Shown piece by piece: positions 52,765-60,864 of a stretch of 64,000 bases of DNA. The notes under the pieces were generated by a model. It had not been told where the DNA came from. It saw only the letters and a program-made list of their open reading frames with translations, and did no database searches. Source of the stretch: Methanoculleus sediminis (GTDB taxonomy: Archaea; Halobacteriota; Methanomicrobia; Methanomicrobiales; Methanoculleaceae); assembly GCF_001017125.1 (NCBI RefSeq), contig NZ_JXOJ01000002.1, positions 161,033 to 225,032 of the forward strand. Direction: 5' to 3'. Both the position numbers and the translations under genes were made by a program. Positions within the stretch are counted from its first letter, which is position 1. Each line of letters starts with the position of its first letter.

Positions 52765-53463
52765 ATGACTCTCTACCTTGGCATTGACGACACCGACACC
52801 CGCGAGTCCCGGGGCACCGGGCGGCTCGCCCGCGCAATTGCTGCAGAACTCGCCCGGTCCTACATGGTGACCGGGGTGACCCGACACCAGCTCTTTGTCC
52901 ACCCGGCTGTTCCCTATACCTCCCACAACAGTTCCGCGGTCATCCACATTCAGGATACCGGGAACGGGATCGCGGCCGACGTCTTCGCGACGGCAAAGGA
53001 ACTGATGCTCGCCGACTTCATCGAGGGGAGCGATCCCGGGATCTGCGTCGCCGCCGACCGGAACATCAACGGCGACCTTTCCCGCTTCGGCTTCTCGGCA
53101 AAGACAAGCGTCGTGACCCAGGATCAGGCGCGCTCGCTTGCCCGTGAGGCCGGAATCCTCCTCGAGGGGCTCGGCGGCACCGAAGACGGCGTCATCGGCG
53201 CGCTTGCCGGCATCGGCCTCGCGGCATCAGGGAACGACGGCAGGTTCGTCCAGAAGGGGACGACCCGGGACCTCCGCGGCAGCCAGACGGTCGCCGCAAT
53301 CCTCGCTTCCGGCGTCGACCGGGTCATGACCCGGGACGGGACGGCGGTCGGGGAAGGCACTATCTGCTTGCGGAAGTTCCCGAAGCCCGCGTTCATCGGC
53401 GGGAAGGCGATCCTCTACGTCGAGGCGGAAGGGGATGCCTACCACGATATCGTGGTAGGCTGA
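52765..53463 (+). CDS. TiaS-like ATPase-domain protein
   Basis: A 232-residue protein. TLYLGIDDTDTRESRGTGRL is the signature of the tRNA-Ile2 agmatidine synthase TiaS N-terminal (TCKD) domain, and GAIGALAG-like IGALAGIGLAASGNDGRFV follows. At 232 residues it lacks the OB-fold and zinc region of full TiaS (about 420 residues), so it is a single-domain relative. Preferred start ATG 52765; an in-frame start lies at 52699. Probably co-transcribed with the storage-like gene. Confidence 0.75.
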   Translation: MTLYLGIDDTDTRESRGTGRLARAIAAELARSYMVTGVTRHQLFVHPAVPYTSHNSSAVIHIQDTGNGIAADVFATAKELMLADFIEGSDPGICVAADRNINGDLSRFGFSAKTSVVTQDQARSLAREAGILLEGLGGTEDGVIGALAGIGLAASGNDGRFVQKGTTRDLRGSQTVAAILASGVDRVMTRDGTAVGEGTICLRKFPKPAFIGGKAILYVEAEGDAYHDIVVG

Positions 53464-53530
53464 AGAGCACATCAACAACATCTCATTTAAACTCCCGGAA
53501 TGTAAAATCGATTAATTATATTAAGTTTCC

Positions 53531-53557
53531 ATTAACCCAAAACACACCTATTTAAAT
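53531..53557 (+). promoter_or_regulatory. Promoter and candidate operator of Tup operon 2
   Basis: ATTAACCCAAAACACACC (53531-53548) precedes the TATA-like TATTTAAAT (53549-53557), 32-40 bp before the start. The reverse strand GTGTTTTGGGTTAAT resembles GTGTTGGTTAAT before modA. Confidence 0.45.
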
Positions 53558-53588
53558 GCACGTATTGCGATACATCTGTCTGATAACT

Positions 53589-54515
53589 ATGTACAGACGA
53601 ACTATTTTTGCCGTTGCGGCCGTCATGGTCGCCCTCCTGCTGATCTGCGGCTGTACCGGGACGACAACCGACCCGACCCCCGTGGAGAAGCAGCAACTCC
53701 GTATCGCCACGACGACCAGCCTTTACGACACCAAACTCCTCGACCACCTCACGCCGATCTTCGAGGAGAAGTACAACGCCGAGGTGCTGATCGTCTCCGC
53801 CGGGACCGGCAAAGCGATCGAATACGGGCAGCGTGGAGACGTGGACGTCCTGATGGTGCACGACCGTGCGCGTGAAGACGCCTTCCTCGCCGACGGCTAC
53901 GGCATCAACCGGCGCGTCTTCGCCTACAACTACTTCGTCCTCGTCGGGCCCGAGTCCGACCCGGCAGGTGTTGCGGGCATGCAGCCCGAAGCGGCCTTCA
54001 CCGCCATCCGCGAGACGGGCGTGGCCGGTGGTTCCGACGTAGTCTTCGTCTCCCGCGGCGACGCGTCGGGCACGCACTCCAAGGAGAAGGCCATCTGGAA
54101 AGCCGCCGGGTTCAACTACTCGACCGACGTGCAGGGCTCCGGCGACTGGTACCAGGAGGCCGGAACCGGCATGGGCGCGACCCTTGAGATGGCGAACGAG
54201 AAAGAGGCCTACACCCTCTCCGACATCGGCACCTACCTCGCCTACAAGGGCGACCTCGACCTCGTGACGCTCGTCGACGAAGGCGACATTCTGCTCAACG
54301 TCTACTGCGCGATGCAGATCAACCCCGCAAAGTACCCCGACATCAACACCACCGTCGCGAAAGACTGGGTCAACTTCATGATCTCCGACGATGTCCAGAA
54401 GGAGATCGACTCATTCGGTGTCGACCAGTACGGCCAGCCGCTCTTCTACGCCGCACAGGACGACTGGGAGAAGATCGGCGTGACCGAGGCCGAAGTGAAG
54501 GACCCGATCGCCTGA
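53589..54515 (+). CDS. tupA: Tungstate ABC transporter substrate-binding lipoprotein (TupA type), copy 2
   Basis: A 308-residue lipoprotein with lipobox ICGC (Cys22). LRIATTTSLYDTKLLDHL is the TupA oxyanion site; VSRGDASGTHSKE and TLSDIGTYLAY also match copy 1. Start ATG 53589 is chosen because the promoter TATA box lies about 32-40 bp upstream; an earlier frame would begin inside the promoter. Copy 1 and copy 2 are clear paralogues but diverged. Confidence 0.9.
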   Translation: MYRRTIFAVAAVMVALLLICGCTGTTTDPTPVEKQQLRIATTTSLYDTKLLDHLTPIFEEKYNAEVLIVSAGTGKAIEYGQRGDVDVLMVHDRAREDAFLADGYGINRRVFAYNYFVLVGPESDPAGVAGMQPEAAFTAIRETGVAGGSDVVFVSRGDASGTHSKEKAIWKAAGFNYSTDVQGSGDWYQEAGTGMGATLEMANEKEAYTLSDIGTYLAYKGDLDLVTLVDEGDILLNVYCAMQINPAKYPDINTTVAKDWVNFMISDDVQKEIDSFGVDQYGQPLFYAAQDDWEKIGVTEAEVKDPIA

Positions 54516-54536
54516 GCGGGCCAGAATCACCATCCC

Positions 54537-54541
54537 TTTTT
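54537..54541 (+). terminator. T-run between tupA and tupB, copy 2
   Basis: Five T residues 22 bases past the tupA stop. It may attenuate expression of the permease relative to the binding protein, as at wtpA-wtpB. Confidence 0.3.
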
Positions 54542-54571
54542 GCCTCCGGCAGAGTATAGTCAGGTGCAGGC

Positions 54572-55273
54572 ATGTACGAGATCATCGAGGGATTCCTGGA
54601 GGCAGCGAGACTCATTGTCACGTTCGACCCCGACGTAATGGCCATCGCCGCGCGAAGCATCATCATCTCGTTCACCGCAACGATCATCGCCACGCTGATC
54701 GCCGTTCCGCTCGGCGCCGCGATCAACTTCGGCACCTTCCCTGGAAAGAAGAACCTCGTCAACCTGATCCAGACGCTCTACTCCCTGCCGACGGTCATCG
54801 TCGGGCTGCTCATATTCCTGCTCATCTCCCGTGTCGGCCCGTTCGGGTTCCTGCGGCTGCTCTTCACCCCGACCGCGATGATCGTCGCGCAGACGGTGCT
54901 CATCCTCCCGATCATGACCGGGCTCACGATCTCCGCGCTCTCGGGCGTCGACCCGGTGATCAGGGATACCCTCCGCTCGCTCGGGGCAACAAGGCTCCAG
55001 TTCCTGGTAAACGTCTTGAAAGAAGCGCGGTTCGCGATCCTCGCATCCGTCGCGGTCGGGTTCGGGCGGGCGATATCCGAGGTCGGGGCGGCGATCCTGG
55101 TCGGCGGCAACATCGCGGCGTCGTCGTTTGCGAGTTCGACCCGGGTCCTGACGACCGCGATATCGCTCGAGACGTCGATGGGCAACATCTCCCAGTCCAT
55201 CGCGCTCGGTATCGTCCTCCTCATCATCGCCCTCGGCGTGAATCTCGCCATAACCACGGTGCAGCACCGGTGA
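54572..55273 (+). CDS. tupB: Tungstate ABC transporter permease (TupB type), copy 2
   Basis: A 233-residue permease, paralogous to the copy at 41352: both begin IIEGF-EA, with VQTLYSLPTVIVGLLIFLL-like second part and GFGRAISEVGAAILVGGNIA. About five helices; the EAA loop is SLGATRLQFLVNVLKEARF. The stop lies 4 bp before the ATPase start. Confidence 0.9.
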   Translation: MYEIIEGFLEAARLIVTFDPDVMAIAARSIIISFTATIIATLIAVPLGAAINFGTFPGKKNLVNLIQTLYSLPTVIVGLLIFLLISRVGPFGFLRLLFTPTAMIVAQTVLILPIMTGLTISALSGVDPVIRDTLRSLGATRLQFLVNVLKEARFAILASVAVGFGRAISEVGAAILVGGNIAASSFASSTRVLTTAISLETSMGNISQSIALGIVLLIIALGVNLAITTVQHR

Positions 55274-55277
55274 TTGC

Positions 55278-56357
55278 ATGATCGAATTCGACAACGTCTC
55301 AAAAAATTTCGGCGATACGAGGGTGCTTACCGGCGTCACCGGGGAGGTGAACCGGGGAGAGATCTTCACCGTCATCGGGCCGAGCGGGGCCGGGAAGTCG
55401 ACCCTGCTGCGCCTCATCGACCTCCTCGACGTCCCGGCAGGAGGGGCGATCCGGATCAACGGCCTCGACATCCATGCAGATAAGGAGAAGAGCCTCTCCG
55501 TCCGCCGGATGATGGGAATGGTCTTCCAGAAACCTGCCGTCTTCAACACGACGGTCACCGAGAATGTCGCCGTCGGCCTTCGGTTCCGGGGAGTAAGCAA
55601 GAGCGAAACCCGTAAACTGACCGAAGACGCCCTCGCCATGGTCGGCCTTGCCGGCTACGGGGAACGGCGGGCCCGAACGCTCTCGGGAGGGGAGATGCAG
55701 CGGGTGGCCCTCGCCCGGGCGATGGTGATCGAACCCGAGATCCTCCTCCTCGACGAACCGACGGCGAACCTCGACCCGGTCTCGGTGGCGATGATCGAGG
55801 ACCTGGTGGTGCGGATCAACCGCGACCTCGGGACGACGGTCATCTTCTCGACCCACGACATGTACCAGGGACAGCGGCTCGCCCACCGGATCGGGGTGCT
55901 GATGGACGGGGCGTTTGCACAGGTGGGGACGCCGAGAGAGGTCTTCACCCTCCCGGCAAGCCGGGAGGTCGCCCGGTTCGTCGGGATCGAGAATATCGTC
56001 GAGGGCGTCGTCGTCGAGAGAGAAGACGGCACCGCCGTCGTCGACGCCGGCGGCGTCCGGGTCAGGGCAAGGTCGCCGTTTCCCCGGGGAGAGAGGGTCT
56101 CTCTCTGCATCCGCTCAGAGGAGATCCGGATTGCCCCGGCGATCAGGGGGAGGAGGGTCTCCGACGGGAACATCCTCCCCGGCACGGTGACGGCCGTCGT
56201 CCCGCGCGGCCCGTTCAGCAGGGTGACGGTCGACTGCGGGTTCCCTCTCTCGTCCGTCCTCTCCTGGAAGGCGGCGGAAGATCTCGACATCCGCGAAGGG
56301 GGCCGCGTCGAGGTCGTGTTCGCGGCGGAGTCGGTCCACGCCGTCCGGCAGGGCTGA
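55278..56357 (+). CDS. tupC: Tungstate ABC transporter ATP-binding protein (TupC type), copy 2
   Basis: A 359-residue ATPase: Walker A GPSGAGKST, signature LSGGEMQRVALAR, Walker B EILLLDEP, switch His in FSTHDMYQ, and a TOBE-like C-terminal third. It has the same layout as copy 1, indicating duplication of the whole operon. Last gene of the island. Confidence 0.92.
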   Translation: MIEFDNVSKNFGDTRVLTGVTGEVNRGEIFTVIGPSGAGKSTLLRLIDLLDVPAGGAIRINGLDIHADKEKSLSVRRMMGMVFQKPAVFNTTVTENVAVGLRFRGVSKSETRKLTEDALAMVGLAGYGERRARTLSGGEMQRVALARAMVIEPEILLLDEPTANLDPVSVAMIEDLVVRINRDLGTTVIFSTHDMYQGQRLAHRIGVLMDGAFAQVGTPREVFTLPASREVARFVGIENIVEGVVVEREDGTAVVDAGGVRVRARSPFPRGERVSLCIRSEEIRIAPAIRGRRVSDGNILPGTVTAVVPRGPFSRVTVDCGFPLSSVLSWKAAEDLDIREGGRVEVVFAAESVHAVRQG

Positions 56358-56547
56358 AGGCCGCATCTCTTCTCGGGGAACGCCGGTCTTTTGCCGCAAA
56401 GTGCCGATCCGGCCGCCCACCCCCTGCCGGGACTCCTCCGCTGTGCTCATCCGCTCCCCCGGAGATAGATGTTCCGGGACCTCAGGGATCTTTTTGCACG
56501 GCCGTCTTCCCTGATCTTAAATATCCGCACAGCCCACCATTTCTACA

Positions 56548-57333
56548 ATGGAACTGACAGTCCTCGCCAGCGGGAGCAAAGGAAACTGCACCTATCTTCG
56601 GGGGGAGCGGGGTGCGCTGCTCATCGACGCAGGACTCTCCGCTCGCGAGATCCTTCGGCGTCTCGAGGCCGCCGGTGGGGACGCAACGCTCATCGAGGCG
56701 ATACTCGTCACGCACGAGCACATCGATCACATCCGGGGCGTCGACGTCCTGGCAAGGAGGCTCGGGGTGCCGGTCTACGCGACCGGCGGAACGCTCGAGG
56801 CGTTCACCGCAAAGTGCGGGGGAACGAGCGCGGAGGTTCGGCGATGCCGCTCCGGCGAGACGTTCTCCGTCGGTGACTTCTCGATCGAGCCGTTCGCCGC
56901 CTCCCACGATGCCCGTGAGCCCTGCGGGTTCTGTGTCGCCGAAGGCGATCTGCGCATCGGGTGCTGCACCGATACCGGCACCGTCACCTCCTCGATGTTT
57001 GATCGGCTCGCATCCTGCGATGCCGTCCTTCTCGAGAGCAACCACTGTCCGGATATGCTTGAAAACGGCCCGTATCCCGCATACTTAAAGAGCCGGATAC
57101 GATCGAAGCGCGGGCACCTCTCGAACCCCGACGCCGCCCGCTGCCTGCAGAGACTCGCCGGTCGCATCCACATGGCGATGCTCGCCCACGTGAGCGAGAT
57201 CAACAACACGCCGGAAAAAGTCCTCCTCTCCGCGCTTGAAGGGCTCGGGCTCTACTCCGACCAGATCGGGGTCGCCGTGGCGCCCCAGGACCCGGGAGCG
57301 GTTCACCCGGAATCCTACGGCTTTCGGCTCTGA
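56548..57333 (+). CDS. Metallo-beta-lactamase fold hydrolase (YycJ/WalJ-like)
   Basis: A 261-residue enzyme. THEHIDHIRGV is the metal-binding HxHxDH motif; LASGSKGNCTYLRGERGALL at the start, the DTGTVTS segment and LAHVSEINNTPEK are typical of the YycJ group, which includes single-strand DNA or RNA nucleases. The exact substrate is unknown. The ATG at 56548 begins an independent gene. Confidence 0.9.
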   Translation: MELTVLASGSKGNCTYLRGERGALLIDAGLSAREILRRLEAAGGDATLIEAILVTHEHIDHIRGVDVLARRLGVPVYATGGTLEAFTAKCGGTSAEVRRCRSGETFSVGDFSIEPFAASHDAREPCGFCVAEGDLRIGCCTDTGTVTSSMFDRLASCDAVLLESNHCPDMLENGPYPAYLKSRIRSKRGHLSNPDAARCLQRLAGRIHMAMLAHVSEINNTPEKVLLSALEGLGLYSDQIGVAVAPQDPGAVHPESYGFRL

Positions 57334-57337
57334 AGAT

Positions 57338-58597
57338 TCACGCCTTCCGGAACGTGCAGACCATGCCGATCACGGTGCCTGCACCATCGGCGATCGGGTC
57401 GCCGGAGACGCGGACAACCTCTTTCGACCCGTCGCTTCTCACGAGTTCCGCTCCTACCGCGCACTCCACGGACCTGCCCTGCCCCAGCACTTCCCTGACG
57501 AGATGCTCCCCGACACCGACGCCCGAAAATAACGACGATACCGGCTTCCCGGCCAGTTCGTCCCCGGCGTAGCCGGTGAGGTGTTCCGCCGCCATGTCGA
57601 CGATGACGATCGTCCCGGCGGCGTCGGTGGTGATCCTCGCTTCCCCGGGTTCATCCGCCCCGAGAGAGCCCAGTTCGACCGATAAGTCCAGCCAGTCCTC
57701 CGCAGCTTTGCGCTCGGTCATCTCGATATAGTAGAGGAGCTGCTCGAGCTGCTTGTTCGCGCGTTCGAGTTCGGCGGTTCGCTCGGCAACGAGTTCCTCC
57801 AGGTGCTCGCGGTGGCGGTGCAGTTCCTCTTCCGCCTTCTTGCGCTCCGTAATCTCCCTGATGATGACCATCAGGTGCATCTCCTGCAGCGGGATGACGC
57901 GGGCCTCGTAGTGCCGGGTCTCTCCGGCTACCGTTCGGCTGAACTCAAGGGGTGCCGCGGGCGTATTCGCCCTGACGGCCTCCTGCAGCGCGGCAGAAAG
58001 GGCATCACCCACTCCGGCGGGGAGCAGATCCTGCACCCGCCGGCCGAGATGCGTCCGGGAGACTATCGGCGCTTCCGCGAGCCTCCCCGCCCTGACGTCG
58101 AGGATCGTGCCGTCGGCGTTCAACCTGATGAAGAGATCGGGAAATGCTTCGATCACCGCGGTCAGTTCGGACGTCGCCTGCCTGAGGTTCTCCTCGGTCA
58201 GGGCCTGCTCGGTTACGTCCCGGACGGTGAACAGGACAGAGCCGCCCTCGATCGACGCCCGCCGGAACTCGATGTCGCGCACCCTGCCGTCCCGGCAGAC
58301 CGCGCTGGCAACCATCGTGTCCCGCTCTCCTGAAAACAGTTCCTGCCCCAGCTTTTCCACTTTCTCCCGGTATGCAGGGTTCGGGTGAGCACGCTCGAAC
58401 CACAACGCAAGTGTCGGGACATCCTCCCGGGTATACCCGGTTATCCGGGTAAACGCCGGGTTCAGGTACCGGCATCCCCCCTCACCGTCCAGAAGAACGA
58501 GGCCGTCCGGCGCTTCACGGAGGATCGAGAGGCAGATATCCCCTCCAAGGTCAGGCGATTCGCGGGCGCCATCCCGAGTTGTTCTGTTTCCCGTCAT
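57338..58597 (-). CDS. PAS-domain protein without output domain
   Basis: A 419-residue soluble protein. PAS 1 (about 27-135: LREAPDGLVLLDGEGGCRYL, with TGYTREDVP), PAS 2 (about 150-255), a coiled coil (about 255-300, ELHRHREHLEELVAERTAEL) and PAS 3 (about 310-419: GYAGDELAGKPVSSLFSG). No kinase, HTH or cyclase domain is present. It may sense redox or small molecules and pass the signal through dimer contacts to an unknown partner. Confidence 0.85.
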   Translation of the reverse strand: MTGNRTTRDGARESPDLGGDICLSILREAPDGLVLLDGEGGCRYLNPAFTRITGYTREDVPTLALWFERAHPNPAYREKVEKLGQELFSGERDTMVASAVCRDGRVRDIEFRRASIEGGSVLFTVRDVTEQALTEENLRQATSELTAVIEAFPDLFIRLNADGTILDVRAGRLAEAPIVSRTHLGRRVQDLLPAGVGDALSAALQEAVRANTPAAPLEFSRTVAGETRHYEARVIPLQEMHLMVIIREITERKKAEEELHRHREHLEELVAERTAELERANKQLEQLLYYIEMTERKAAEDWLDLSVELGSLGADEPGEARITTDAAGTIVIVDMAAEHLTGYAGDELAGKPVSSLFSGVGVGEHLVREVLGQGRSVECAVGAELVRSDGSKEVVRVSGDPIADGAGTVIGMVCTFRKA

Positions 58598-58670
58598 CGT
58601 AACCGATCCTCCACGGCATATCTGCGTATTCGGGCCTGCAAGCGCCGCTTACAGGAAATTTTGCCTTTCG

Positions 58671-58686
58671 AGATAGATATATGCAT
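58671..58686 (-). promoter_or_regulatory. TATA-like promoter element of the PAS gene
   Basis: On the minus strand ATGCATATATCTATCT lies about 75-90 bp before the PAS gene start in a 265-bp spacer with no gene. Nothing else stands out there. Confidence 0.35.
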
Positions 58687-58862
58687 CGTTCTGTCTTTCC
58701 GCGTTATTTTCGAAACGGACAATTCCGATCGATTATCTGGAGAAACGCCGGCACAGGGAAACCTATCCGGGACTAACGGCGATCCGCAGGCGGAAAAGAG
58801 GATTCTCCGCCACGAGGTCCGGAGTTCCCCGGGGGAACTTTGCAGCACACCAACCACTCCCG

Positions 58863-60038
58863 TCACTCCCTGATCTTCAAGACCCGCATGCTGTACTGAT
58901 CCATGGCCGTAAAGAACGTGGATCGTGCACGCTTCGCCCGTTCTTCATCTCCTTCGATGAAGTCGCGGAGGATGTAATCCAGTGCCGTGGTGTAGTAATC
59001 CCGTCCGGGAGAAGCCTTCTTTGCCTCCTCGAAGCAGACGTAACTCTCCATCTTGTGGTTGCACATGACCTCGAAGACGGCATCGAGCATCAGGAGCAGG
59101 TGCCGGGGGAACTCTTTCAAGATCGCCAGTTTCCGGAAACTCGCGTAGGATCTCGGCTGAGCTCCGAGAATCGCGAGTTTCATCCCGTAGTAGAGCGGCT
59201 CGAGATCGTCGGGATACTGCTGCATCATCTGTTTGACGATGGCGGCGGCACCGCTCCCGTTGCGCAGCTCCACGCGGGTGTTGAACGCCTCCGTCAGGAA
59301 GAACCTGTCGTCCGAGAACCGCTCCGTTGCATGAGCAAGGAGGTGGTTGCGGCGTTCGACGTCCCCCTCGTGCTTCGTCCAGGTGACGCCCATGCGGTAG
59401 AACTCCGGTTCGCTCGGGAACCAGGCGAACGCCAGGTCCAGCATGAACCAGAAGATCGAGTTCAACCGGCTGTCTTTGCGATTGAAGAGGCCAAGACGGT
59501 TGAGCGGGGCGCGGACCCGGGAGAGGTTCAGCATCTCCTCGCGGGCATGCAGTTCCAGGTCGTCGGGGCGAAGTCTCGACTTCTGGTTCTTCGCGAGGGA
59601 CAGAGCATAGTAGCAGTAGGCGATTGCAGCGTTGATGCGGCCGTCGTAACTCCTGTGGGGCGTAAGACACTCCATCGCCTGGTAATAGTTGCCGGAGTCG
59701 ATCAGCTTGAGGGCCACAATCACGTCGAGCGTTGCCCGCCCCTTGCGGCGCCGCTTGTTCCCCATGGCGTGCCGCAGGACTTTATCGAGAAACTCCGGGG
59801 TAGGTGCCTCGCTCGTGACGCCGAGAAGCGCAGAAACGGTCGCATCGATGAAGTCGTCGTAGGTCCGATCATCGAGATCGGGAAACGTTTTGTCGAGCGT
59901 GGCGGCAACGTGCCCGAAGAAGACCGGGAGATTCTCCTCCACCTGTCCGGTGTTCTTTACGATGTAATCGTCCATGGTGGCCCGGAGCTGCTCGAGTCTC
60001 CTGTTCCTGAGCGCTTCAGGCTGCCACGCATCTTCCAT
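58863..60038 (-). CDS. Unrecognised 391-residue soluble helical protein
   Basis: Predicted all-helical, no signal peptide, no membrane segment. The middle (ALKLIDSGNYYQAMECLTPH; INAAIAYCYYALSLAK) and the C-terminal third (QQYPDDLEPLYYGMKLAILG) suggest degenerate TPR-like helical pairs. The N-terminal part carries a basic patch (GNKRRRKGRA). I do not recognise a family. It appears monocistronic, divergent from the thioesterase gene. Confidence 0.7.
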   Translation of the reverse strand: MEDAWQPEALRNRRLEQLRATMDDYIVKNTGQVEENLPVFFGHVAATLDKTFPDLDDRTYDDFIDATVSALLGVTSEAPTPEFLDKVLRHAMGNKRRRKGRATLDVIVALKLIDSGNYYQAMECLTPHRSYDGRINAAIAYCYYALSLAKNQKSRLRPDDLELHAREEMLNLSRVRAPLNRLGLFNRKDSRLNSIFWFMLDLAFAWFPSEPEFYRMGVTWTKHEGDVERRNHLLAHATERFSDDRFFLTEAFNTRVELRNGSGAAAIVKQMMQQYPDDLEPLYYGMKLAILGAQPRSYASFRKLAILKEFPRHLLLMLDAVFEVMCNHKMESYVCFEEAKKASPGRDYYTTALDYILRDFIEGDEERAKRARSTFFTAMDQYSMRVLKIRE

Positions 60039-60236
60039 ACCTGTATTGGTGGAGAGGTGAAGAGATATTTCTTGTTATATGCTCTCCGGGGCTCCCCAGC
60101 CAGGAGAGGACTTCGAATCCCATATATGGAGCAGTACAACGGGATTTATTCCGGAAAGGGTTTTTTGGACGGTGAGGCGGCAACGGATTCTGCCGCCGGG
60201 ACTCCGGCGTCCCGCCGGTAAAAGCGCAGGATAAAC

Positions 60237-60267
60237 GAATCGGATTCCGTATTCGGAATCGGAATTC
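60237..60267. promoter_or_regulatory. Nested inverted repeats of GAATC/GATTC
   Basis: GAATC-G-GATTC (60237-60247) overlaps GATTCCG-TATT-CGGAATC (60243-60260). The region lies 50-80 bp upstream of the thioesterase gene, in the 277-bp divergent spacer that has no other gene. Candidate operator or recombination of repeats. Confidence 0.5.
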
Positions 60268-60315
60268 ACAACGTTTATCCCGACAGACCCCAAATTTTCC
60301 GGGAGGTGTGATCGC

Positions 60316-60726
60316 GTGGGCTACATTGACGAGCTGAAACGGGTAGGAAGGGACGCGAATCCCTTCTTCAAAATGATGGGGATAGACGTGGGCGAATACG
60401 GCGACGGGCGCGCCCGCCTCACCATGGAGGTCCGGCCGGAGATGCTGAACGGCGCCGGGTGGCTCCAGGGCGGGGTCTACGTGGCGCTCGCCGACGAAGC
60501 GATTGCGCTTGCGCTCTACACGCTCCTTTCCGAGAACGAGCGAATCGCCACGATCGACGAGCACACCAGTTTCATCAAGGGCGTCAGCACGGGGGCGATC
60601 GTCGCCACCGGACGGGTCGTCCGCAAAGGCCGCCGGGTTGCGTTTGCAGACGGGGAGGTCAGGAGCGCGGCGGACGACACGCTTCTTACCCGGACATCGA
60701 CGTCGTTTGCGGTCATCGAGGGGTAG
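60316..60726 (+). CDS. PaaI-like hotdog thioesterase
   Basis: A 136-residue hotdog protein. MLNGAGWLQGGVYVALADEA carries the typical G-G-x-x-x-x-LAD catalytic helix region, followed by TSFIKGVSTGAIVATGRVVR. It likely cleaves an acyl-CoA or similar thioester; substrate unknown. The start is GTG behind GGGAGGTG. Confidence 0.9.
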   Translation: MGYIDELKRVGRDANPFFKMMGIDVGEYGDGRARLTMEVRPEMLNGAGWLQGGVYVALADEAIALALYTLLSENERIATIDEHTSFIKGVSTGAIVATGRVVRKGRRVAFADGEVRSAADDTLLTRTSTSFAVIEG

Positions 60727-60864
60727 CACCGCGACGGCCCGCCCGGCGAAACCCCTCTTCGCGCCGGCGGTGATTCCCCGGGACCGCCGGAACAATACAT
60801 TCTCAATACCCGAGATCACATACATAGGATAGAGCATCCGGAACAACCGGAGGGGAACGAGAGC

